Assembly (NCBI GenBank): GCA_945874755.1
Contig: CAMCHR010000009.1
Location: forward strand, 1 to 49,116
Source of the DNA: Chitinophaga pinensis
Lineage (GTDB): Bacteria > Bacteroidota > Bacteroidia > Chitinophagales > Chitinophagaceae
Direction of reading: 5' to 3'
DNA: 49,116 bases
Shown: positions 8,224 through 16,442 of the stretch, in pieces
How the letters are laid out: each line of letters begins with the position of its first letter
How positions within the stretch are numbered: the first letter of the stretch is position 1
Made by a program: the position numbers and the translations under genes
The notes under the pieces: generated by a model
Told to the model about the DNA's origin: nothing
What the model saw: the letters and a program-made list of their open reading frames with translations, nothing else
Database searches by the model: none

Positions 8224-9528
8224 TTAATTTTTTTTAGCCTTCTTAGCCGCATTGCTAGCATGTCTTCCACTTCCGTCACCTCTATCTAAATAACCAGATG
8301 CTGGATCTAATGTTGCTAATATTTTTTGAAGGCCGTCTTTGATACTTTTTGTATCCTCAGAATCAGGTGTTAATATCTCTTCAAATGGGGCTTTACGCAT
8401 ATCAAAAAGTTGGCCTGCTCTATTTAACTTCCAATCGGCACTTCTTACATACCAATCATTTCCTAATCCGGTAAATATCCAATCTCTTGAATTTCCCTTT
8501 GCTCCTTTTATTTGCTTGGCAAAACTAATACCATCTAACTTTTTATCATTTGGTAAGCTTGCACCTGCAATTTCTGCAAAAGTGGGAATAAAATCAGCAG
8601 CATCCACTAAGTTTTTTGATACAGCTCCAGTTTTTATTACACCCGGCCAATTGATAATTAATGGCACTAAACTTCCTCCTTCTTGCATGGTGCCTTTTTT
8701 ACCAATCAATTTTTTACCATCCACCCTACCTATCACAGCAGCTTGACCAGCAGTTCCATTGTCACCAAAAAATACAATTAAAGTATTCTCTCTAAGTTTA
8801 AGACTATCTAAAGTATGTATCAATTTCCCAACTAATTTATCCATGTAATTGATATTATCGGTATACAAGTCTTTAAAATCAGTCGTGCCAGGCTTCGTGT
8901 CTGGTGTCGCTTTAATTTCACCGTGCACATGCACTAAAGAATAATATAAATAAAACGGATCCTTTGTATGTTTTGATAAAAAGTCTACCATATGATCATG
9001 CATTAAATCGGGCATATACTCGTTGTCTTTTAACACTAAATCCTTGCCATTTAAAACATATTTATGTGTCTTTTCGGCTGTATTATTGAATACGCCACTT
9101 CCAGTGAATCGCAAATAATCATCAAACCCAAATTCAGCTGGACCCAATGGCAATTGACCCCATTTGCCAATCATTGAACTCGTATAGCCTGCTGTTTTTA
9201 ATATTTTAGGCATGAAAGTTTCGTCAGAAGGTTTAATTTCTGCTGTTTGATCTTGGTTGACAGCGCCTGTTCTAAATCCATATCTTCCTGATAATATCAA
9301 TGCTCTTGATGGTCCGCATAATGGCACTGTGTAAGCATTTGTATACCTAATACCATTTTTAGCAAGTTTGTCAATTTCAGGGGTTTTAAATAAATCCGCT
9401 CCATAACTACTTACGCCATCTATGCCTAAGTCATCGGCAAGTACAAAAATAATATTGGGCTTTTTATTTTGAGCAGCAACACTCAAGGTTAAAAATGTAA
9501 AACCTAATAAAAAGGATGAAAATTTCAT
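8224..9528 (-). CDS. Exported S1-family sulfatase (Cys type)
   Basis: A 434-residue alkaline-phosphatase-fold sulfatase with a signal peptide (about 1-19, ending VAAQ). Metal-binding Asp32/Asp33 lie in LADDLG. The formylglycine site is Cys71 in CGPSRALILSGR, a C-x-P-x-R motif. Later metal ligands lie in FFGDNGTAGQ, and GKKGTMQEGG carries conserved substrate-region lysines. At 434 aa it is shorter than its three neighbours and clearly not a copy of them, so it probably removes a different sulfate ester. It ends in a basic, Lys/Ala-rich tail. Position or sugar specificity cannot be assigned. Confidence 0.9.
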   Translation of the reverse strand: MKFSSFLLGFTFLTLSVAAQNKKPNIIFVLADDLGIDGVSSYGADLFKTPEIDKLAKNGIRYTNAYTVPLCGPSRALILSGRYGFRTGAVNQDQTAEIKPSDETFMPKILKTAGYTSSMIGKWGQLPLGPAEFGFDDYLRFTGSGVFNNTAEKTHKYVLNGKDLVLKDNEYMPDLMHDHMVDFLSKHTKDPFYLYYSLVHVHGEIKATPDTKPGTTDFKDLYTDNINYMDKLVGKLIHTLDSLKLRENTLIVFFGDNGTAGQAAVIGRVDGKKLIGKKGTMQEGGSLVPLIINWPGVIKTGAVSKNLVDAADFIPTFAEIAGASLPNDKKLDGISFAKQIKGAKGNSRDWIFTGLGNDWYVRSADWKLNRAGQLFDMRKAPFEEILTPDSEDTKSIKDGLQKILATLDPASGYLDRGDGSGRHASNAAKKAKKN

Positions 9529-9586
9529 AAAAAAATATTTAATGGATAGGTGAAATTAATTATTAAAGTAGTTAATTGGTATTTGT

Positions 9587-11341
9587 TTATTTTTTTGTTT
9601 TTTTATCCCATGGCCATGGCAATGCTTTGGTACGGATGGCTTCCTTTTCCCATAACAAAGCCAAGTCTTGCACTTTTGCAGGATACTGACTAGCAAGGTC
9701 TTTTGTTTCACTTGGATCTAGTTCCAAATTATACAACTCCCATGCATTTTGATCTTTTTCTGTAAAGACTTTGCTCTTTTCGGTCTTTGATACTAATTTC
9801 CAAGAACCCGCTTTGATTGCACGATTGCCTTCATGTTCCCAGAAAATAAAATCACGTTGGATGGGCCTATTATTGATGGCGCCTACTAAGCTTTTCCCTT
9901 CCATTGGTTGAATAGCTTGTCCGTTATAGTTGGTAGGATAAGGAATGCCTGCAATGTCCACACAGGTTGCCATAATGTCTATCAAATGCGCATCCTGATT
10001 GCGAATCACTCCTTTTTGAGCGACCCCTTTTGGCCAATAAATAACCAAGGGCGAAGCTATCCCCCCTTCGTGTGTCCAATGTTTATACATTTTAAAAGGC
10101 GTATTACTTACATTGGCCCATTCTATACCATAAGTTACCCATGTATTTGCTGGTCCAGGCATCACACCCATTCCACTTCTAATATATTGTCCATCTCTTG
10201 TATAAATTGGTTTTTTACCAACAAAGATGGAGTCCTTTGCATAAGGATGTATTTTTTGTTGTTCTGCAGTCATTACAATTTCGGGCTGATCAGAATCTAA
10301 TGGTTCAGCGCAACCTCCATTATCATGCATGTACATAATAACCGTATTGTCTAGTATGCCTTTTTTTTCGAGTGTTGTAATTATTTTTCCAATCCCTTGA
10401 TCCATCACATCAATCATAGCTGCATACACTTCCATTTTTCGAACTTGCCAATCTTTCATAGGTGCATTCTCCCATGCAGGAATACTCACGCCACGCTCGG
10501 TTAAAATAGCCTCCTTGCTAATCATTCCTAATTTTTGCAATTTATTAAACCTGGCGGTTCTAATGGCATCCCAACCTTGATCATAAACCCCTTTATATTT
10601 TTGCACTTCTTTTTCTGGAGCGTGTAAAGGCCAATGCGCCGAAGTATATGCGATATAAAAAAAGAAAGGATTAGCAGTTTTGTGTTCGTTGATAAACTTT
10701 ACAGCTGTATCAGAGATGGCATTGGTATAATAAAAATTTTCGCTCGGAGTGATATAGGTATTGTTGCTCACTAAAGTGCCTGGATCGTAAAAGCTTCCAG
10801 ATCCATTTAAGGTACCAAAGAATCTTTGGAATCCTCTTTGGATGGGCCAATTACTGATATCATTTTGGTTTAAAAGATTCTTTGCGATATGCCATTTACC
10901 TGTCATATAAGTGGCATAGCCAGCGGATTTAAATACCTCTGCCATGGTCACTGCATTTTTACTTAAATCATCCACGTAACCAGGTTCAGCAAAATTTTCG
11001 GTTGAAAGATGCCCCATACCAGCTTGGTGCGGATAAAGACCTGTTAATAAAGATGCACGAGAAGGACTGCATCTTGCAGTATTGTAAAAATGACTGAATC
11101 GTACGCCGTTTTTTGCTAATCGATCGATATTAGGTGTCTTGATTTCGGAACCATAACAACCAATGTCTGAAAAGCCCATATCATCTGTTAATATCACAAT
11201 GATATTGGGTTTATTATTTGTAGCAGTTTTGGATTGTGCATTTATATCATTCGAAAAGACAGTCAAAAAGGATATTGCAATAAATAAAGTACAGTACTTT
11301 TTAAGTAAAAAAACCTGACTATATTGATTGCTATTTTTCAT
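9587..11341 (-). CDS. Exported arylsulfatase A-like sulfatase (Cys type)
   Basis: A 584-residue S1 sulfatase with a long N-terminal signal region (hydrophobic stretch about residues 18-30, ending INAQ). Motifs are LTDDMG with Asp53/Asp54, the formylglycine site Cys91 in CSPSRASLLTG, TGKWH for the conserved Lys/His pair, and MHDNGG. Size and motif pattern fit the large arylsulfatase group often called S1_4, but the subfamily call is inference. It is 58 nt upstream of the short sulfatase and 68 nt downstream of the iduronate-sulfatase-like pair. Confidence 0.9.
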   Translation of the reverse strand: MKNSNQYSQVFLLKKYCTLFIAISFLTVFSNDINAQSKTATNNKPNIIVILTDDMGFSDIGCYGSEIKTPNIDRLAKNGVRFSHFYNTARCSPSRASLLTGLYPHQAGMGHLSTENFAEPGYVDDLSKNAVTMAEVFKSAGYATYMTGKWHIAKNLLNQNDISNWPIQRGFQRFFGTLNGSGSFYDPGTLVSNNTYITPSENFYYTNAISDTAVKFINEHKTANPFFFYIAYTSAHWPLHAPEKEVQKYKGVYDQGWDAIRTARFNKLQKLGMISKEAILTERGVSIPAWENAPMKDWQVRKMEVYAAMIDVMDQGIGKIITTLEKKGILDNTVIMYMHDNGGCAEPLDSDQPEIVMTAEQQKIHPYAKDSIFVGKKPIYTRDGQYIRSGMGVMPGPANTWVTYGIEWANVSNTPFKMYKHWTHEGGIASPLVIYWPKGVAQKGVIRNQDAHLIDIMATCVDIAGIPYPTNYNGQAIQPMEGKSLVGAINNRPIQRDFIFWEHEGNRAIKAGSWKLVSKTEKSKVFTEKDQNAWELYNLELDPSETKDLASQYPAKVQDLALLWEKEAIRTKALPWPWDKKTKK

Positions 11342-11358
11342 TTGTTTGTCTCTAAAAT

Positions 11359-11378
11359 TTCACTTTAAATAAAGTGAA
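11359..11378 (-). terminator. Stem-loop between sulfatase genes
   Basis: TTCACTTT (11359-11366) and AAAGTGAA (11371-11378) form an 8-bp stem with an AAAT loop in the 68-nt gap between two sulfatase genes. There is no strong T-tract, so it is probably an RNA stability or processing element. Confidence 0.4.
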
Positions 11379-11409
11379 GCGTCTTTATATTTGAATTCCG
11401 AATTAAGTG

Positions 11410-13068
11410 CTATTTGGTTTTTACTTGTGTATTAGCTTGTGCTGCTACTTGTGTTACTACTTTTACTTCAACTTGTGTTGCAAAATAAGCAAGCATTTCT
11501 GCTTTTAATTTTTTAGTAACAGCTTCATACTTCGCGTCTTTTGCCACATTTACTTTTTCAAGTGGATCCGCGTTGTAGTCATACAATTCGTCTCCAATCA
11601 CAGATTCAGCTTTAAAAGGCTTAGTAGATCTGAAATTGTTTTTCATCCAAATGGTATACCTGTATTGGCTATTGCGGATTGAATACCCCATGATGTTCGC
11701 AGGAGCATAACCCAAACGCTCATTTTCCTCATCCACTCCGCTTCGTGGATATTGACTGATTGAATATTCCTTCACTTTCGCCAATGGATTTTGCATCACT
11801 GGTTTTAAACTTTTCCCTTGTAATTGAGAAGGGATTGCAACCCCTGCTAAATCACAAAGGGTTGGGAAAATATCCACATGCTCAGAAAATGATTTTGTTT
11901 GATTAGAAGCATACCCAGGAGCACTGATAAGTAATGGCGCACGTGTTGCTTGTTCAAAATTACTATGCTTACACCAAAGGTTATGATCTCCTAAATGCCA
12001 TCCATGATCTCCCCATAATACGATAATGGTATTCTTTGTTAAGCCTAAAGAATCCAATGTGTTTAATAGCTTGCCTACTAATGCATCTGTGTAGGAAATA
12101 GCCGCATAATAACCATGTAATAATTCTTTTTGCTTATCGATAGACACAGACAATCCAAATTCTTTTTGTGGTGTTGAAGCAATGACTTCTGGCATATCGG
12201 TATAGGCTCTTAATTCACCTGCATTATGATAAGCCACATCGATTGGATTTTTATTGGTTTCTTGAAAAGGTTCAAGGACAATATCTTCTCTATTATATAA
12301 ATCCCAATACTTTTTTGGTGCTACAAAAGGTAGATGTGGCTTCGCAATGCCCACTGCAAAAAAGAATGGTTCGTTTTTTTTGCTTAATTGTGCTAAAATA
12401 TCCTTTGCTTGTAAAATATTTGCGCCATCTGTATAAGCATTATCCGGCACATCAATATTTTCGGTGGTTGGACGCACTTTAGCAGTAGCTTCTGCGTTCG
12501 CTTCCGCCTTAGTCATGCCTTTCGCAAGTGCTTCATTGATCACTTTTTCTGCAGCCAATTTTGTTTCTTTCATTTGATACCTACCTTCTGCTGGTTCGCC
12601 AAGTTCAGGTACATAATATTTTTTATCTGTTTTGTGATAAGGAATACTCCAAGAAACCTTATCTAAGTTATTATCTACATTTCGAGGGTCAAACACTTTA
12701 CCAATACCTTGAGTAGAATAGCCTTGTGTGATTAAATGTTGAGGTAAGGTTACAATATCAGGGCTTACATCACGAATTTGTGTTTTTAAATCCCATATTT
12801 TAGTCATATCAGGACGCATGCCCGTTAATAAACTTGCACGTGTAGGTCCACAAACTGCTTGTTGACAATAATTATTTAAAAAGGTAGTGCCCATTTTAGC
12901 CAATCTATCAATATTGGGCGTTTTAATAAATTTATTACCATAAGCCCCTAGAATGGGTTTTAGGTCATCTACTGCAATAAATAATATATTAGGTTTTGAT
13001 TTTGTTTGGGCCAAAGTATGACCTTGTATGCATGCAATGAGTAAACAAAATAAAATGCTCTTTTTCAT
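11410..13068 (-). CDS. Exported iduronate-2-sulfatase-like sulfatase, copy 2
   Basis: A 552-residue sulfatase with a signal peptide (about 1-21). Motifs are AVDDLKP (Asp34/Asp35), the formylglycine site Cys73 in CGPTRASLLTG, FGVGIAKPHLPF-like FAVGIAKPHLPF, and WGDHGWHLGDH. These are hallmarks of the iduronate-2-sulfatase-like group (often S1_7). It is a tandem paralogue of 13105-14691, with nearly identical N-terminal and HGWHLGDH regions. Unlike that copy it ends in a Gln/Val/Thr-rich repetitive tail (about the last 20 residues, with repeated QV units). It may remove a 2-O-sulfate from a uronic acid, which is inferred from family knowledge. Confidence 0.9.
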   Translation of the reverse strand: MKKSILFCLLIACIQGHTLAQTKSKPNILFIAVDDLKPILGAYGNKFIKTPNIDRLAKMGTTFLNNYCQQAVCGPTRASLLTGMRPDMTKIWDLKTQIRDVSPDIVTLPQHLITQGYSTQGIGKVFDPRNVDNNLDKVSWSIPYHKTDKKYYVPELGEPAEGRYQMKETKLAAEKVINEALAKGMTKAEANAEATAKVRPTTENIDVPDNAYTDGANILQAKDILAQLSKKNEPFFFAVGIAKPHLPFVAPKKYWDLYNREDIVLEPFQETNKNPIDVAYHNAGELRAYTDMPEVIASTPQKEFGLSVSIDKQKELLHGYYAAISYTDALVGKLLNTLDSLGLTKNTIIVLWGDHGWHLGDHNLWCKHSNFEQATRAPLLISAPGYASNQTKSFSEHVDIFPTLCDLAGVAIPSQLQGKSLKPVMQNPLAKVKEYSISQYPRSGVDEENERLGYAPANIMGYSIRNSQYRYTIWMKNNFRSTKPFKAESVIGDELYDYNADPLEKVNVAKDAKYEAVTKKLKAEMLAYFATQVEVKVVTQVAAQANTQVKTK

Positions 13069-13104
13069 TTGATATTATTTATTGAGTGATTTTTAATGCT
13101 GTTT

Positions 13105-14691
13105 TTATTTAGACTCTTGTGATTTGAAAAAATCAACCATTTTAGAATACATTTCTTTAGCTGCTTCTTTATAATTATTCGATGTATACACATTTACTTT
13201 TTCTAAAGGATCAGCATTGTAATCATACATTTCGGAAGCAAAAATCTTTTTAGCATCAAATGGTTGATTTGAGGTAAAATCATTCATCCAAATAGTAAAA
13301 CGATATTTGCTCGTTCTTAAGCTATAACCCATAATTTTATTTGAATCAAAGCCTGCTTTTTGTGCATCTTCCTTACTTAATTTTCTTGGATATTGACTTA
13401 CAGAAAAATCTTTCACAGTACTAGTATTATTCTGCATGATAGGTTTTAAACTTTTCCCTTGCAATTGTGAAGGAACATTTAAACCAGCTAAATCAATAAT
13501 AGTAGGAAAGATATCAAGGTGCTCTGACAATGAATTAGACTTACCTGCTTTCATGCCTGGAGCAGCCACAATCAATGGAGCGCGTGTCGCTTGTTCCATA
13601 TTGGTATGCTTTTCCCATAAATCATGGTCTCCTAAATGCCATCCATGATCACCCCATAAAACAATGATGGTGTTATTTAAAGTTCCTAGGGAATCTAAAG
13701 TATTTAATAAGATGCCCACTTGAGCATCCATATAAGACACTGCTGCATAATAACCATGAATTAATTCCTTTTGCTTTTCCTCTTTGATATACACATGATT
13801 TCCTGGTTGATTAAAAGTAGCATACGCTGGGATATCAATATAATTTCTTAATTCACCTGACTTATGATACGCAACTTCAGGGGCATCTTTTGCATGTTCA
13901 GTAAATGTAGCCAAAGGCATATCTGCTCTATTGTATAAGTCCCAATATTTTTTGGGTGCTACAAATGGCAAATGCGGCTTACGGAAACCCACAGCCATAA
14001 AATAAGGTTTGCTATTTTTTGATAACTCAATTAATTTATTTTTCGCCAAAAGCGCAATCACACCATCATCATATGCATTATCTGGTACATCGTAATTTTC
14101 TGATGAAGGTCCTTTAATTGTTGTTGGCTCTTCGTCATCATTGTCTCTTTTTACCCTTTCTTTCTTAACAGCAAAAATTGCTTTATTTTCTAGTTTTTGA
14201 TATTGGCCATTTGCAGGTTTTCCTAAATTATTTGCATAGTCAGATTCTTCTGGCTCTAAATAGGGCATACTCCAACTAACTGGATCTATTTTTTTAATAG
14301 AACTACTTGGATGGTATATTTTACCTGTACCAACTGTATTGTACCCCTGTGTAATTAAATATTGTGGTAGCGTAACTATATTGGGGTTCATATCACGCAT
14401 TTGCGTTTTTAAATCCCAAATTTTTGTATAATCTGGACGCATCCCAGTCATTAAACTAGCACGTGTAGGTCCACAAACAGCCTGTTGACAATAATTATTT
14501 AAAAAAACGGTAGACATTTTGGCAAGTCTATCAATATTGGGTGTTTTAACCAATTTGTTACCATAAGCACCGAGTTCGGGCTTTAGATCGTCTACTGCAA
14601 TAAACAAAATGTTTGGTTTACTTTTTTGAGCATTTACATTGCTTATCAACGAAAATGTGAATAATGTAGCAAAAAATAGTTTGTTTTTCAT
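13105..14691 (-). CDS. Exported iduronate-2-sulfatase-like sulfatase, copy 1
   Basis: A 528-residue S1 sulfatase with a signal peptide ending VNAQ (about residue 22). It carries AVDDLKP (Asp34/Asp35), Cys73 in CGPTRASLMTG, MAVGFRKPHLPF and WGDHGWHLGDH. It is the first sulfatase after susD and is closely related to the next gene, 36 nt downstream. The two differ most in a charged insert near residues 170-195 (KKERVKRDNDDEE here), where substrate-contact loops often vary. Two retained copies suggest two related but distinct sulfate positions. Activation should need the FGE at 1150-2298. Confidence 0.9.
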   Translation of the reverse strand: MKNKLFFATLFTFSLISNVNAQKSKPNILFIAVDDLKPELGAYGNKLVKTPNIDRLAKMSTVFLNNYCQQAVCGPTRASLMTGMRPDYTKIWDLKTQMRDMNPNIVTLPQYLITQGYNTVGTGKIYHPSSSIKKIDPVSWSMPYLEPEESDYANNLGKPANGQYQKLENKAIFAVKKERVKRDNDDEEPTTIKGPSSENYDVPDNAYDDGVIALLAKNKLIELSKNSKPYFMAVGFRKPHLPFVAPKKYWDLYNRADMPLATFTEHAKDAPEVAYHKSGELRNYIDIPAYATFNQPGNHVYIKEEKQKELIHGYYAAVSYMDAQVGILLNTLDSLGTLNNTIIVLWGDHGWHLGDHDLWEKHTNMEQATRAPLIVAAPGMKAGKSNSLSEHLDIFPTIIDLAGLNVPSQLQGKSLKPIMQNNTSTVKDFSVSQYPRKLSKEDAQKAGFDSNKIMGYSLRTSKYRFTIWMNDFTSNQPFDAKKIFASEMYDYNADPLEKVNVYTSNNYKEAAKEMYSKMVDFFKSQESK

Positions 14692-14808
14692 TTTTTAATA
14701 TTTATTGATCGTTTTTTGGGAAGGTGTTAAAGTTGAAAAATTTAGCAATGCACCTTTTAATTAGACAATTTAAAGAAGATTTAGTTTATTATCAAAAGGC
14801 TGAAAATA

Positions 14809-14842
14809 AATACTACTACCCTAATAAAAGGATAGTAGTATT
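14809..14842 (-). terminator. Stem-loop after susD, possible attenuator
   Basis: AATACTACTA (14809-14818) pairs with TAGTAGTATT (14833-14842), 10 bp or more with extra CC/GG pairs, in the 175-nt gap between susD and the first sulfatase. On the minus strand it is followed by TATTTT. This is the longest gap inside the operon, and a hairpin after susD is expected where susCD is made in excess over downstream enzymes. The rest of the gap shows nothing recognisable. Confidence 0.5.
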
Positions 14843-14866
14843 GGATTAGAACCTATTTGATTATTA

Positions 14867-16408
14867 TTAATAACCCGGATTTTGAGGTATCACTATTTTA
14901 GTATTATTGTCGATTTCACGTTGTGGAATTGGCAATAATAATTTATTATCAATAACGTAAGATTGAATTACAGCTAAAGTAGGTGCTGGCGATGGATATT
15001 TGCTATAATGACCCGTCCACATAGTACTAAAATTAGCCTTCATGGTAGCAACTGCATCTTGACTTGGCATGGTGGTCTTATATCTTAAAAGATCAAACCA
15101 TCTGATATTTTCAAAAGTGAATTCTAGTCTTCTCTCTTTTGCTAATTCATTTTCAAAAATTTCCGTAGTGGTTACTGTTGCTGACGTTAATGCAGGCAGT
15201 CCAGCACGCGCTCTTGTTTGGTTGATTAAAGCTAAACTAGCAGCAGTATTGCCTTGCGCTTCTGCCAACATCAATAAAACATCCGCGTATCGTATTACAA
15301 TCCAATCATTTTCAGCATCGCCTTTCAGAGATACTTGAGAAATCATTTTTTTAGGATATAAATTATTAAATATCGTTCCATAAATACCAATACTAGCTAG
15401 ATTACGATTGTCTAAAGTATTATAAGCTGAGTTAAGTTCTTTACTTGGGGCATTCTGTCCAGAACCATCCCCATTGATAATAGCCACACCACTTAACTCA
15501 GGGGCAAATAGATTTGGAAAAGGAGAACCTTGTCCAATACCACCTGCTTTATATCGAATGGCAAACATGACTTCTCTATTCATTTCGTTGGTCGTAGAGA
15601 ACACATCTGCATAAGCTGTCACAAGTCCATAACCACTATTCGTAACAATATCATTTAATAAAAGAGCTGCGTCTGTTTTACGATTCAATGTCAAATATAC
15701 TTTTGCTAATAAAGCTTTTGCTGACCATGAATCCACTTTACCCAAATTTGCAGATGTAGCTGAATATTTTGAGGTTGACCCATTTGCCACCGCATAAGTA
15801 AGATCAGCAATGATCAATTTATAGGTATCATCCACGCTAGATCTATTTATATTAATAGCATCGAATGGGCTAACCGGTTCATGAATTACCATCACACCAC
15901 CAAATAATCTTACTAAATTAAAGTAATGATAAGCTCTAATAAATGCAGCTTCTGAACTTACAGCCTTTTTTTGTGCATCGGTAATGATTACAGTGGTCGT
16001 TTCAGCATTTAATTTACCTCCACTTGGATCATAGTTGATATTTAAACTGTTTAAAATACTATTTACATTTCTAATATTAAAATAATTTGCAATCCAGTAG
16101 TTGTAAATAGCAGCATGTGAAGTACTTGGTATAAACAAATCTAAGTCGCTCAAATCTCTATTTGGAACAGACCTGCTACCTGAATTCGACATAATCGTAT
16201 TATCACTTCTTAGTTCAGTTAATTTCCATTCTTCTAATAATGGATCTCTTAGAGCGTTATAACAACCATTCAATGCAATTTGTACATCACTGGCATTTTT
16301 AAAAAATTTATCGGTTGTTATATTTGATTGGGGATACAGATCTATATTTTTCTCGCAAGAAGCAAGAAAAATAGATGATAGTATTAATAAGCTTACAATG
16401 TTTTTCAT
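14867..16408 (-). CDS. susD: SusD/RagB-family glycan-binding lipoprotein
   Basis: A 513-residue protein with a lipoprotein signal (lipobox FLASC, Cys18). SusD-like features include NITTDKFFKNASDVQIALNG near the N-terminus, the AAFIRAYHYFNLVRLFGG helix typical of the TPR-like core, and the C-terminal RRLEFTFENIRWFDLLRYK and PIPQREIDNN segments. It sits on the outer membrane over the SusC barrel (next gene upstream, 34 nt) and captures oligosaccharide for import. The symbol marks the family, not starch use. Confidence 0.93.
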   Translation of the reverse strand: MKNIVSLLILSSIFLASCEKNIDLYPQSNITTDKFFKNASDVQIALNGCYNALRDPLLEEWKLTELRSDNTIMSNSGSRSVPNRDLSDLDLFIPSTSHAAIYNYWIANYFNIRNVNSILNSLNINYDPSGGKLNAETTTVIITDAQKKAVSSEAAFIRAYHYFNLVRLFGGVMVIHEPVSPFDAININRSSVDDTYKLIIADLTYAVANGSTSKYSATSANLGKVDSWSAKALLAKVYLTLNRKTDAALLLNDIVTNSGYGLVTAYADVFSTTNEMNREVMFAIRYKAGGIGQGSPFPNLFAPELSGVAIINGDGSGQNAPSKELNSAYNTLDNRNLASIGIYGTIFNNLYPKKMISQVSLKGDAENDWIVIRYADVLLMLAEAQGNTAASLALINQTRARAGLPALTSATVTTTEIFENELAKERRLEFTFENIRWFDLLRYKTTMPSQDAVATMKANFSTMWTGHYSKYPSPAPTLAVIQSYVIDNKLLLPIPQREIDNNTKIVIPQNPGY

Positions 16409-16442
16409 AAATAAAATATTTTATTTTTTTTCTTTCAGAAAA

